Notes: a model not told the origin generated them from the sequence alone. Shown: positions 1 through 7,318, counted from the first letter of the stretch. The stretch: DNA of 8,252 bases from Solirubrobacterales bacterium 70-9 (GCA_001898095.1 MKSH01000161.1:5754-14005), one strand, 5' to 3'. Numbers and translations: made by a program.

Positions 1-438
1 CGACCGAAACCGTGACCTGATCTCCGACCGTCGCCAGCAGGTGCCCGGCGCAGCGGGCGCTGACCCTGCGGGGTGCGCAAACTCGGATTCCGGCGAACAG
101 GACGGTGCCATCATCCGATTGGATCAGCCGCGGAACTGGACGGCGAACTGGCGATTCGGATCGTCGCCGCGGCGCTCGTCGGCCGGCCGGTGCCCGTTGC
201 CGCAGAGGTGCTCTCCATACAGCTCGCGCTGCTGGCTGAAGGGCTCAGCGAGCGCGTGATCAGGCGCCTGTAGGGAATCGACCCCGGACATGGGTGGCCG
301 CGGTCCGCGGTCCGGGTACGGGGAGAACCTCCACGCTGCCAGGGCATCCTGTTCTGGGTAAACGTCGGCGTCACCCAGCGACGAAGCCTCCGGTCATGGC
401 AGCGCCGGCCATCCTGAAAAAGCCGCGCGAGCGCGGGT
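1..438. other. Left-edge region without an intact gene; possible decayed minus-strand coding sequence
   Basis: No convincing intact gene is seen here. On the minus strand a 55-codon ATG frame (291 to 124) contains protein-like text such as QQRELYGEHL and FAVQFRG and ends in TGA. Just past that stop a second minus-strand frame, open to the window edge, continues with GTVLFAGIRV and GDQVTVSV. A single frameshift near 126-130 would join the two. The second piece faintly resembles the beta-rich C-terminal tails of DDE transposases, but I cannot name a family. Hairpin-forming arms CCGCG/CGCGG at 423-436 are followed on the minus strand by a run of five T (417-421). That could be a short intrinsic terminator for leftward transcription, although no minus-strand gene feeds it. 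Confidence 0.25.
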
Positions 439-455
439 CACATATGATATATGTG
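439..455. promoter_or_regulatory. Perfect 7-3-7 inverted repeat, candidate operator upstream of the binding-protein gene
   Basis: CACATAT and ATATGTG form perfect 7-bp arms around a GAT centre. The site is AT-rich inside GC-rich DNA and lies about 160 bp upstream of the lipoprotein start at 616. TATGAT (443-448) inside it resembles a -10 box, but no good -35 hexamer lies 16-18 bp upstream. The symmetry is typical of a dimeric repressor site. The binding protein is unknown, and no regulator gene lies next to it in this window. Confidence 0.45.
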
Positions 456-615
456 TTTTGGGTCCTGATGGCTGGCCGTCATTCGGCCTTGGGACGCGGC
501 AAAAATCCGCCGACCTGGGGATCCTGCGGACGTTTTGGGGCGGTACCTATTTCGCGTGGGAGCGAACCGCAACAGTGGAGAGGATTACGTAACAGACGAT
601 CGACGAAAGGTACGA

Positions 616-1701
616 ATGAGTGCGCTTCAACTCCGTCTTTCAGCAGCCGCGATCTGCTCGGTGCTGGTAGTGATGCTCAGCGGGTGTGGAGGTGGATCCG
701 ACAGCAACTCCTCGGCGAGTCCTGCCGAAGCCACATCACCTGCGTCGACAACCGGCGGTGAAAGCCAAAAGGTGAGCCTGCAACTGGACTGGACGCCGAA
801 CACCAGTCACACCGGATTTTACGTGGCAGAGAACAAGGGCTACTACGAAAAAGCTGGCATCGACCTCAACATCCTTCCTTACAGCGAATCGGAAGGCTCG
901 ACGATTGTCGGTTCAGGCAATGCCGATTGCGGCATTGTCACACAGGAAAGCGTTGTACTGGCGGTCGCGACCGGCAGCAATGTACTCGCCGTGATGCCGA
1001 TCTTCCAGCACCAGGTCGAAGAGCTAATCGTCAATAAGGACTCTAAGTTCAAAACGCCAAAGGACCTCTCCGGAGGCACGTATGGCGGCTTCGGCGCTCC
1101 CTACGAGGTGCCGATGGTCGACCAGATGATCGAATACGACGGCGGCAAAGGCGAAATCACGAACGTGATCCTGAATACCGGAGCCTATGAAGCGGTGTAC
1201 CACGGTCAGGTCGATACGTCTTTGGCATTCAGGAATTGGGAGGTCATTCAGGCCGAAGAAGAAGGCATCGAACTTCGCGCCTTTCGTCCTCAGGATTACG
1301 GCGTTCCAGATAGCTACACCAAGGTCTTGGTCTGCAACCCGGACTGGTTGGAAGCCAATCCCGAATTGGCCAAATCCTTCGTCGAAGCGACCGCCAAGGG
1401 CTTCGAATTCGCCGTGAAGGAACCCGAAGCCTCGGCCAAGATTCTGATCGAAGAAAATCCCGGAACGTTTCCGAGCGAACAGTTGGTTTACTCGAGCGCA
1501 AAGGTTTCAGCACACGAATATGTCGACGACCAGGGTCGATTTGGTTGCAATTCCGAATCGCGGTGGAAGGAAGTCGCAAACTGGCTGGCGAAGCAAAACG
1601 TTCTTACCGATGAAGGTGGAAACTCGGCTTCGACCGCGCCGCCGTTGGATACGCTCTTCACGACGGCGTACGAGCCTCAAGCTTGCGGGGAAGGAGCTTG
1701 A
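616..1701 (+). CDS. ABC transporter substrate-binding lipoprotein, NMT1/THI5 (ThiY-like) family
   Basis: This is an extracytoplasmic solute-binding protein of 361 residues that should deliver a small ligand to an ABC importer. The start at ATG 616 is preferred over upstream in-frame starts because AAAGG (606-610) precedes it at good spacing. From it a short charged N-region and hydrophobic core lead straight into the lipobox L21-S-G-C24, so the mature protein would be lipid-anchored at Cys24. A Ser/Gly/Ala linker follows, then the family signature LDWTPNTSHTGFYVAENKG and a two-lobed periplasmic-binding fold through to a normal end (APPLDTLF). Relatives carry hydroxymethylpyrimidine or thiamin precursors, riboflavin, or sulfonate- and nitrate-like ligands. 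The ligand here cannot be read from sequence, and the cysteine-rich THI5 motif is not seen. G+C is about 50% in sampled lines against about 70% in the genes to the right, with many AAA and GAA codons. No permease or ATPase lies beside it, so it may be a transferred or stranded gene. Confidence 0.9.
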   Translation: MSALQLRLSAAAICSVLVVMLSGCGGGSDSNSSASPAEATSPASTTGGESQKVSLQLDWTPNTSHTGFYVAENKGYYEKAGIDLNILPYSESEGSTIVGSGNADCGIVTQESVVLAVATGSNVLAVMPIFQHQVEELIVNKDSKFKTPKDLSGGTYGGFGAPYEVPMVDQMIEYDGGKGEITNVILNTGAYEAVYHGQVDTSLAFRNWEVIQAEEEGIELRAFRPQDYGVPDSYTKVLVCNPDWLEANPELAKSFVEATAKGFEFAVKEPEASAKILIEENPGTFPSEQLVYSSAKVSAHEYVDDQGRFGCNSESRWKEVANWLAKQNVLTDEGGNSASTAPPLDTLFTTAYEPQACGEGA

Positions 1702-1912
1702 AGAATCCCAGAGTATTGGTCCTCCAGGCTCGAGAGATGTCCACGATGTGAAGCACCGGCAAGGCGAGGTCGCTGGGGTCAATGATCCATGAGCGCAGTA
1801 GGTAACTCATCAAGCCCTTGATCTCTGTCTGCGGACCCCACTCAGAAGGTTGTGGCGGCGGAGAGAGTCAGACGCGAAAATCGATGGGCATTCCCGGCGA
1901 AGGGTCATTTGA
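1702..1912. other. Gap after the binding-protein gene, no supported gene
   Basis: The TGA of the lipoprotein gene overlaps a TTG in a TTGA arrangement. The frame opened there runs only 17 codons before a stop, so at most it is the stub of a lost downstream transporter gene. On the minus strand a 50-codon ATG frame (1810 to 1658) reads fairly protein-like but overlaps the 3' end of the lipoprotein gene antisense and resembles no family I know. No strong hairpin terminator follows the lipoprotein gene. Confidence 0.4.
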
Positions 1913-2075
1913 GCCCGTGGCCGGAAACAGACCGAGCCAGCAAGTCGACTGGGACGGCCCCAGAGCTTGGTGTCCTGCTGGGAGTCCGGTAGACGAACGC
2001 CGGGGATCGCCGATCTCATAAATGTCGCCGTAGTTTTCGAAGTCGGCCCTTCGGAACTCCTGCCACCGATTCGTC
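1913..2075 (+). pseudogene. Remnant of an XRE-family helix-turn-helix protein
   Basis: After a TGA at 1910-1912, one frame reads RKQTEPASRLGR and then LGRPQSLVSCWESGRRTP, followed by IADLINVAVVFEVGPSELL. This matches helices 2 to 5 of the Cro/CI-type (XRE) DNA-binding domain, where family members typically read KQTELA, SLVSRWESG and PSELL. Helix 1 and a start codon are missing because the frame is closed upstream, and two consensus positions are changed (Pro for Leu in TEPA, Cys for Arg before WESG). It lies directly before DUF4062 remains on the same strand. It could be the N-terminal domain of one fusion protein or a separate small regulator whose end was lost. Recognition of the domain is strong; calling it a pseudogene rests on the missing start and the frame changes downstream. 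Confidence 0.75.
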
Positions 2076-2343
2076 AGAGCGGCCGCCAACGCGATCGAAC
2101 ACCTGGACATGCATCCGGTGCTGGCGGAGCGCCCTGCCGCGACGCCCGAATCCCCCCCGTCGCGCCCCTCCTCGACGAGGCGGGCACCGCAGATGTCTAC
2201 CTGCTGATCCTCGGACGCCGCTACTGCGAGGACGGCGGCCACGGTACAAGCCCCACCGAGGAAGAGTACGAAGAGGCTGTCCGTTCTGGTCGGCCGATCC
2301 TTGCCTCGTGCGGGAGGGCGAGCTCGAGCATGAGATAGGAGGG
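2076..2343 (+). pseudogene. Frameshifted remnant of a DUF4062-domain protein
   Basis: Three frames in turn carry consecutive pieces of a DUF4062 domain. Near 2076-2158 one frame reads NAIEHLDMHPVLAERPA and PESP. After a run of seven C (2152-2158) the next frame reads LLDEAGTADVYLLILGRRY, then GTSPTEEEYEEAV and GRPILA. From 2308 a third frame continues with REGELEHE. Intact members read these pieces in one frame and begin with a VF(L/V)SST strand, which is absent here. DUF4062 has a Rossmann/TIR-like alpha/beta architecture and is often attached to NTPase or HTH domains in signalling and suspected defence proteins. No C-terminal partner domain is recognisable after about 2343. At least two frameshifts plus loss of both ends mean it cannot make the original protein. 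Confidence 0.75.
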
Positions 2344-2450
2344 CCGAAATGCCGTCCGGGTACGCCGAAAGCCATCGAATCACTCGAGAGCGTCGAGATA
2401 GGGCTTGGCTACGCGAACGGTGAGGCAAACCAAGCTTTTCGCTGTCGCCA

Positions 2451-2658
2451 TCGTCTGGAGGTCCGGATGTCCTTGGTCAGGAGCTGCAGGTTCATGGGGT
2501 CCGATGGTGAGCTCCTCGCGTCCTCGTCGACGGCGTGGACGAGGAGCAGGCGGATCCCGGTCTCCTCTGCAACTAAGAGCGTCCGTTGTATTGCGTCGGC
2601 AAGGCGAGGCGACGGTCGATGCACAATAGCCGACGACCCGGTCCGGCTCCTCATCAGA
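2451..2658 (-). pseudogene. Remnant of a GNAT-family acetyltransferase, TacT-like toxin type
   Basis: On the minus strand, one frame gives DEEPDRVVGYCASTVAS, the beta4 strand region typical of TacT/AtaT-like GNATs (family text VVGYY-L-). After a frame change another reads RLADAIQRT, LLVAEETGIRLLLVHA and VDEDARS, then jumps straight to SPSDPMNLQLLTKDIR. In intact relatives the acetyl-CoA-binding loop (Q/R-x-x-G-x-G/A) lies between the first two pieces, and an aromatic FY...GFE segment lies between DARS and SPSDPM. Both are missing here, so the protein would be inactive. TacT-type enzymes acetylate aminoacyl-tRNA and are neutralised by a ribbon-helix-helix antitoxin. No antitoxin remains were found to the right, where the SDR stop comes within 80 bp. 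Confidence 0.72.
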
Positions 2659-2729
2659 GGATTGGGGAGCTTGCGGGGGCTGGGCGGCAGTGACGGGTTG
2701 AGGCGACGTCGCTTCCGGCGGGCTTTGGC

Positions 2730-3460
2730 TCAGATCGCGATGCCGCCGTCGACGCGCAGCACCGTCCCGGTGATGTAGGCCGCCTCGGGCGAGGCGAGGA
2801 AGAGGACGGTGCCGGCGATCTCGCCCGGCTCACCCCAACGCCCGATCGGTATCTGTGCCTCGAGCTCCTCCCGGTGCGCCGGCGGGATCGATTCGATCAT
2901 CCGCGTCATCGCATTCGGCGAGATGGCGTTTACGGTGACGCCGAATCGGGCCAGCTCCTTGGCAGCGGTGTTGGTGAAGCCGATGACGCCGGCCTTGGCG
3001 GCGCCGTAGGCCGCCTGGCCGATGTTTCCGTGGAGCCCGGTGTAGGAGGTCACGTTGATGACCCGGCCGTAGCCGCGCGCGCGGAAGTGCGGCACGCAGG
3101 CGCGGGTGAAGCGGAAGGTCCCGCCGAGGCTCACGTCGACGACCAGGTCCCAGTCCTCGTCGGAGATCTTCCAGAGGACCTTGTCGCGAAGGAGGCCGGC
3201 GTTGTTGAAGAGGACGTCGATCCGCCCGGTCTCCTCGATCGCTGCCGCGACGACCGCCTCCACCTGCTCGGTATCGGTGACGTCGGCGACCCGGGCGATC
3301 GCCCCGACCTCGCGGGCGGCGGCCTCGACCGCCTCGGCGTCGGCGTCGACGAGGAAGACGGTGGCGCCGGCCTCGGCGAAGCGCGCCGCGGTGACCTTGC
3401 CGATCCCGCGGGCGCCGCCGGTGACGATCGCGGTCTGCTCCCGCAGGTCGAACCCGGCGC

Positions 3461-3464
<4 letters not shown>
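2730..3464 (-). CDS. SDR-family dehydrogenase, FabG/3-hydroxyacyl-CoA dehydrogenase-like
   Basis: A classical short-chain dehydrogenase/reductase of 244 residues. In this context it most likely oxidises a 3-hydroxyacyl-CoA to the 3-ketoacyl-CoA used by the thiolase encoded just upstream. Visible motifs: the nucleotide-binding loop TGGARGIG (15-22), Asp40 at the end of beta2, which favours NAD(H), NNAG (87-90), catalytic Ser140, Tyr153 and Lys157 (YGAAK), and C-terminal VDGGIAI. The helix-4 Asn of the usual tetrad appears as Ser112 in VSLGGTF. The GTG start at 3464 overlaps the thiolase TGA in a GTGA arrangement, so translation is probably coupled. The same frame stays open far upstream, but that text is antisense-style Arg-rich shadow inside the thiolase gene. 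A 3-oxoacyl-ACP reductase role cannot be excluded by sequence, but the neighbours argue for CoA-thioester breakdown. Confidence 0.93.
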
Positions 3465-4684
<1,220 letters not shown>

Positions 4685-4688
4685 CTTT

Positions 4689-4696
4689 CCTCCTTT
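4689..4696 (-). promoter_or_regulatory. Strong ribosome binding site of the thiolase gene
   Basis: On the minus strand AAAGGAGG stands 4 nt before the ATG at 4684. It fixes the thiolase start despite a frame that remains open upstream. Its outer base is shared with the end of the 18-bp palindrome, so a repressor bound there would sit at the very start of the transcript. Confidence 0.8.
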
Positions 4697-4723
4697 GACT
4701 AAGCGCTTAGTCAGTAATATACC
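4695..4723 (+). promoter_or_regulatory. Putative promoter of the acyl-CoA dehydrogenase–tetR pair
   Basis: TTGACT (4695-4700) followed after 17 bp by TATACC (4718-4723) resembles a housekeeping sigma -35/-10 pair; TAATAT at 4715-4720 is an alternative -10 with a shorter 14-bp spacer. Either places the transcript start at or very near the ATG at 4728, with no Shine-Dalgarno sequence, which fits a leaderless mRNA. On the minus strand the same AT-rich stretch reads TATATT and could serve as the -10 of the thiolase promoter. The 18-bp palindrome occupies the -35 and spacer. Confidence 0.5.
4696..4713. promoter_or_regulatory. Perfect 18-bp palindromic operator between divergent genes, probable TetR site
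   Basis: TGACTAAGCGCTTAGTCA is identical to its reverse complement over all 18 bases. It lies in the 43-bp gap between the thiolase and acyl-CoA dehydrogenase starts, covering promoter-like sequence of one arm and abutting the ribosome binding site of the other. TetR-family regulators of acyl-CoA catabolism commonly bind palindromes of this size placed this way, and a tetR gene ends the rightward operon. Binding by that protein is inferred. I noticed no second copy elsewhere in the window. Confidence 0.82.
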
Positions 4724-4727
4724 GTCG

Positions 4728-5882
4728 ATGATCCGAGACCTCTTCGAAGACGAGCACGACTGGTTCCGCGAATCGGTCCGTGAGTTCACCCGGCGCGAGC
4801 TCATCGCGAACCGGGAGGAACACCGCAGACAGCACTCGATCTCCCGTTCGGCCTGGCTCGCCGCCGGCCAGGCCGGGCTCCTCGGCGTCGCCCTGCCGGA
4901 GGAGCTGGGAGGCGCGGGCGGCGACTTCCGCTTCAACGCCGTGATGGCCGAGGAGTTGGCGCGGGCGGGGCTCGCCTACGCCTCCTCCTTCGGCATCCAC
5001 ACCGATGTCGTGGCGCCCTACCTGCTCGAGCTGACCGACGCCGGGCAGCGTGAGCGCTGGCTGCCTCGCTTCGCCACCGGCGAGCTGATCACCGCGATCG
5101 GGATGACCGAGCCGGAAGCGGGGTCGGACCTGGCGGCGTTGCGAACCACGGCAAAGGCCGACGGCGACGGCTGGGTGCTGAACGGCGGCAAGACCTTCAT
5201 CACCAACGGCGCCGGAGCCGACCTGGTGATCGTCGCCGCGCGGACCGGCGAGGGGCGCACCGCCATCTCCCTCTTCGCGGTCGAGAAGGGGAGCCCGGGG
5301 TTCGTCCAGGGCGCACCGCTGGACAAGGTCGGCCAACCCGAGGCCGACACCGCCGAACTCTTCTTCGAGGACGTGCGCCTGCCGGCGGAGGCGCTCCTCG
5401 GCGAGGTCGGCAAGGGCTTCGCCTACATGATGGAGCGACTGCCGCAAGAGCGGCTGAGCGCAGCCTTCGCCAATCTCGGCCACGCCGCCGCGTCGCTCGC
5501 CGACACGCTTGTCTACGTGCAGGAGCGCCGCGCCTTCGGCCGGCCGGTCGGCACCTTCCAGAACAGCCGCTTCGTGCTGGCGGAGGCGAGCACCGCGGTC
5601 GACGTCGCTTTCGCCTTCGCCGACCGCTGCCTCGCCGAACACGTCGCCGGGCGGCTCGATCCGATCGACGCGGCGAAGGCGAAGTGGTGGAGCGCCGAGG
5701 TCCAGAACCAGGTGATCGACGCCTGCGTGCAGCTGCACGGGGGCTACGGCTACATGGACGAGTACGGCGTCGCGCGCGCCTGGGCCGACGCCCGGGTCAC
5801 GAAGATCTGGGCGGGTTCGAACGAGATCATGAAGGAGGTCATCGGCCGGTCCCTCGGCCTCGGCGAGCCGCGACAGCGGTAG
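4728..5882 (+). CDS. Acyl-CoA dehydrogenase, long-chain/isovaleryl-type active site
   Basis: An FAD-dependent acyl-CoA dehydrogenase of 384 residues that introduces the 2,3 double bond into an acyl-CoA and passes electrons to ETF. Visible features: the N-terminal helical domain, GMTEPEAGSD (125-134) and FITNGAGAD in the beta-domain flavin and substrate region, FGRPVGTFQ and LHGGYGYM in the C-terminal helical domain. At the position where medium- and short-chain enzymes carry the catalytic base (IYEGT), this protein has IWAGSNEIMKE with Ala362. Glu241 in LPQERL occupies the alternative position used by long-chain and isovaleryl-CoA dehydrogenases (LCAD has ELPQERL and GGTNEIMKE). The ATG at 4728 is chosen because residues before it read as antisense thiolase sequence and an in-frame extension would run through the palindrome. 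It has no Shine-Dalgarno and is probably leaderless. tetR follows by 19 bp. The substrate is unknown. Confidence 0.94.
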   Translation: MIRDLFEDEHDWFRESVREFTRRELIANREEHRRQHSISRSAWLAAGQAGLLGVALPEELGGAGGDFRFNAVMAEELARAGLAYASSFGIHTDVVAPYLLELTDAGQRERWLPRFATGELITAIGMTEPEAGSDLAALRTTAKADGDGWVLNGGKTFITNGAGADLVIVAARTGEGRTAISLFAVEKGSPGFVQGAPLDKVGQPEADTAELFFEDVRLPAEALLGEVGKGFAYMMERLPQERLSAAFANLGHAAASLADTLVYVQERRAFGRPVGTFQNSRFVLAEASTAVDVAFAFADRCLAEHVAGRLDPIDAAKAKWWSAEVQNQVIDACVQLHGGYGYMDEYGVARAWADARVTKIWAGSNEIMKEVIGRSLGLGEPRQR

Positions 5883-5897
5883 CGATCCCTAGGATCG
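5883..5897. repeat. Short perfect inverted repeat between the dehydrogenase and tetR genes
   Basis: CGATCC and GGATCG form perfect 6-bp arms around CTA, immediately after the TAG of the acyl-CoA dehydrogenase gene. The only Shine-Dalgarno-like bases for tetR (AGGA, 5891-5894) fall within it. It could fold as an RNA hairpin that lowers tetR translation, or be a protein site. It may also be chance, since GATC-rich words are common in this DNA. Confidence 0.3.
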
Positions 5898-5901
5898 GGC
5901 G

Positions 5902-6528
5902 ATGACCCCCGCGGCCACGGTCGAAGACACCCTCTTCGAGGAGCTGCCCGCAGCGAAAGCTCGCGAGCTGGCGATCGCCGGGGTCGAGTGCTTCGCCGAG
6001 AAGGGCTTCTATGGGACGACGACGCGGGACATCGCCAACCGCGTCGGCCTCAGCCCGGCCGCGGTCTACGTCCACTTCCCATCCAAAGCGGAGCTGCTCT
6101 TCACGATCAGCAAGCTCGGCCACCAAGACGCCTTGGCGACCCTGGAAAGGGCGAGCGCGGTCGAGGAGCCACCCGCCCGCCGCCTCGAGGCGATGGTCTC
6201 CGGCTTCGCCGAATGGCACGCCCGCAACCACCGACTCGCCAAGGTCGTCCAGTACGAGCTCGATGCGCTGCCGACGAAGCGCCGCGGGGAACTGAACGCG
6301 ATCCGCCAGCGCTTTCGCAAGCCGATCGAGGCGGTGATCGAGGAGGGAATCGAGAACGGTGAATTCAGCGCCCTCGATGCTTCCGGCGCGACCCTGGCGA
6401 TCCTCTCCCTCTGCATTGACGTGGCCCGCTGGTATTCGCCCTCCGGAAGTCGTTCACCGCAAGGTCTCGGCGCGCTCTACGCTGATCTGATGGCGCGGAT
6501 GCTGGGCACGGCCGGGCAGCACACCTAA
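5902..6528 (+). CDS. TetR-family transcriptional regulator (acyl-CoA catabolism type)
   Basis: A 208-residue TetR-family regulator. The N-terminal helix-turn-helix runs about residues 19-66, with TTRDIANRVGLSPAAVYVHF as turn and recognition helix, followed by the usual FPSKAELL. The C-terminal ligand domain reads KVVQYELDALPTKRR, then RQRFRKPIEAVIEEGIENG and ARWYSPSG. This pattern is seen in the KstR2-like subgroup whose ligands are acyl-CoA thioesters of lipid or steroid breakdown. It lies 19 bp after the acyl-CoA dehydrogenase and is cotranscribed by inference, so repression at the 18-bp palindrome would be autoregulatory. It converges on the second SDR gene with a 34-bp gap. The ligand is not readable. 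A role restricted to this locus is inferred from the single palindrome seen. Confidence 0.92.
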   Translation: MTPAATVEDTLFEELPAAKARELAIAGVECFAEKGFYGTTTRDIANRVGLSPAAVYVHFPSKAELLFTISKLGHQDALATLERASAVEEPPARRLEAMVSGFAEWHARNHRLAKVVQYELDALPTKRRGELNAIRQRFRKPIEAVIEEGIENGEFSALDASGATLAILSLCIDVARWYSPSGSRSPQGLGALYADLMARMLGTAGQHT

Positions 6529-6531
6529 CGG

Positions 6532-6568
6532 GCCTGAACGCCGCGCGCCGGGCCGCGCCCCCTCAGGC
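6532..6568. terminator. Weak GC-rich hairpin between convergent tetR and SDR genes
   Basis: Arms GCCTGA (6532-6537) and TCAGGC (6563-6568) enclose a GC-rich 25-nt segment with further self-complementary G/C runs. It spans the whole 34-bp convergent gap and reaches the last codons of the SDR gene. There is no T-run on either side, so it would be at best an inefficient or bidirectional terminator. Confidence 0.25.
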
Positions 6569-7318
6569 GATCGAGCGCCCGCCGTCGACGGGCAGGGTCT
6601 GCCCGAAGATGTACCCCGCCGCCGGGGAGGCCAGAAAAACCACGGTGGCGACGAGCTCCCGCGGGTCGCCTTTGCGCCCGATCGGGATGCGGGCCGTCTG
6701 GGACTCGACGTAGCCCGGCGCGTACTGCTCGGTCATCTCGGACTCGAAGAATCCCGGCGCGACCGCGTTGACCCGGATCCCTTTGCGCGTCGCCCACTGG
6801 ACCGCGAGGTCGCGGGTCAGGCCGGTGATCCCCGCCTTCGAGGAGGCGTAGGCGGCCTGTGGCAGGTCCGCGGTGGTGATCGCCAGGACCGAGGAGATGT
6901 TGATGATGCTCGAGCCCGGCTGCATCACGCGACCGCAGGCCTGCGCCATCCAGTAGCTGCCGTTCAGGTTGATGTCGATGACCCGACGAAATTCCTCGGG
7001 CGTCTCGCGCGTGGCCGGCATGGCGGTGCCGACGCCGGCGTTGTTGACGAGGACGTCGACCCGACCGAACCGCTCCATGGTCGCCCCGACCAGCGCCTCA
7101 CACGAGGCGGGGTCGCTGACGTCGGTGGTGAAGACCAGGGAGCGGCGCCCGGCGTCCTCGACCAGCCGGGCGGTATCGGCCAGGCGATCCGCCCGGCGGG
7201 CGCCGAGCGCGACATCGGCGCCGGCTTCCGCAAACCCTTGGGCGAAAGCCACGCCGAGGCCGCTGGAGGCACCGGTGACCACGGCCACCTTGCCATCGAG
7301 GCGGAACAGCTCGTCCAT
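6563..7318 (-). CDS. SDR-family oxidoreductase (NADP-type cofactor site)
   Basis: A classical short-chain dehydrogenase/reductase of 251 residues, probably acting on an alcohol or ketone of the catabolised compound. Motifs: TGASSGLG (15-22), basic Arg41-Arg42 after beta2, which favours NADP(H), in contrast to Asp40 of the SDR at 2730-3464, NNAG (92-95), and a complete tetrad Asn117, Ser143, Tyr157 and Lys161 (YASSK), with VNAVAPG and C-terminal VDGGRSIA. The ATG at 7318 gives the standard short N-terminus before beta1. A weak GGGCGA lies upstream. It follows the SnoaL-like gene by 20 bp and is the last gene of the leftward group. FabG-like, gluconate 5-dehydrogenase-like and steroid-type SDRs all share these motifs, so the substrate stays open. 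Confidence 0.93.
   Translation of the reverse strand: MDELFRLDGKVAVVTGASSGLGVAFAQGFAEAGADVALGARRADRLADTARLVEDAGRRSLVFTTDVSDPASCEALVGATMERFGRVDVLVNNAGVGTAMPATRETPEEFRRVIDINLNGSYWMAQACGRVMQPGSSIINISSVLAITTADLPQAAYASSKAGITGLTRDLAVQWATRKGIRVNAVAPGFFESEMTEQYAPGYVESQTARIPIGRKGDPRELVATVVFLASPAAGYIFGQTLPVDGGRSIA

Noticed and set aside
14..40. ACCTGATCT near the left edge, reminiscent of the core of a TPP riboswitch, with a ThiY-like gene further downstream
   Set aside because: The rest of the conserved core (GG-TAATGCC and the CTGAGA helix) is absent, and the gene is 600 bp away.
294..761. 155-codon plus-strand open frame
   Set aside because: Runs into the lipoprotein gene in another frame, has no ribosome binding site or recognisable domain, and its composition looks like non-coding translation.
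1658..1810. 50-codon minus-strand frame with hydrophobic, protein-like text
   Set aside because: Antisense to the 3' end of the lipoprotein gene, no clear ribosome binding site and no family resemblance; noted only under the gap entry.
1868..2428. Long minus-strand open frames across the 1.9-2.4 kb region
   Set aside because: They are antisense to the XRE and DUF4062 remains, which explain the coding-like signal on the plus strand.
2691..2729. GCGACGTCGC palindrome just downstream of the first SDR stop as a terminator
   Set aside because: The 10-bp palindrome has no loop and no T-run follows on the minus strand.
4707..5738. 343-codon minus-strand open frame opposite the acyl-CoA dehydrogenase
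   Set aside because: Antisense shadow of a complete acyl-CoA dehydrogenase; no domain recognised.
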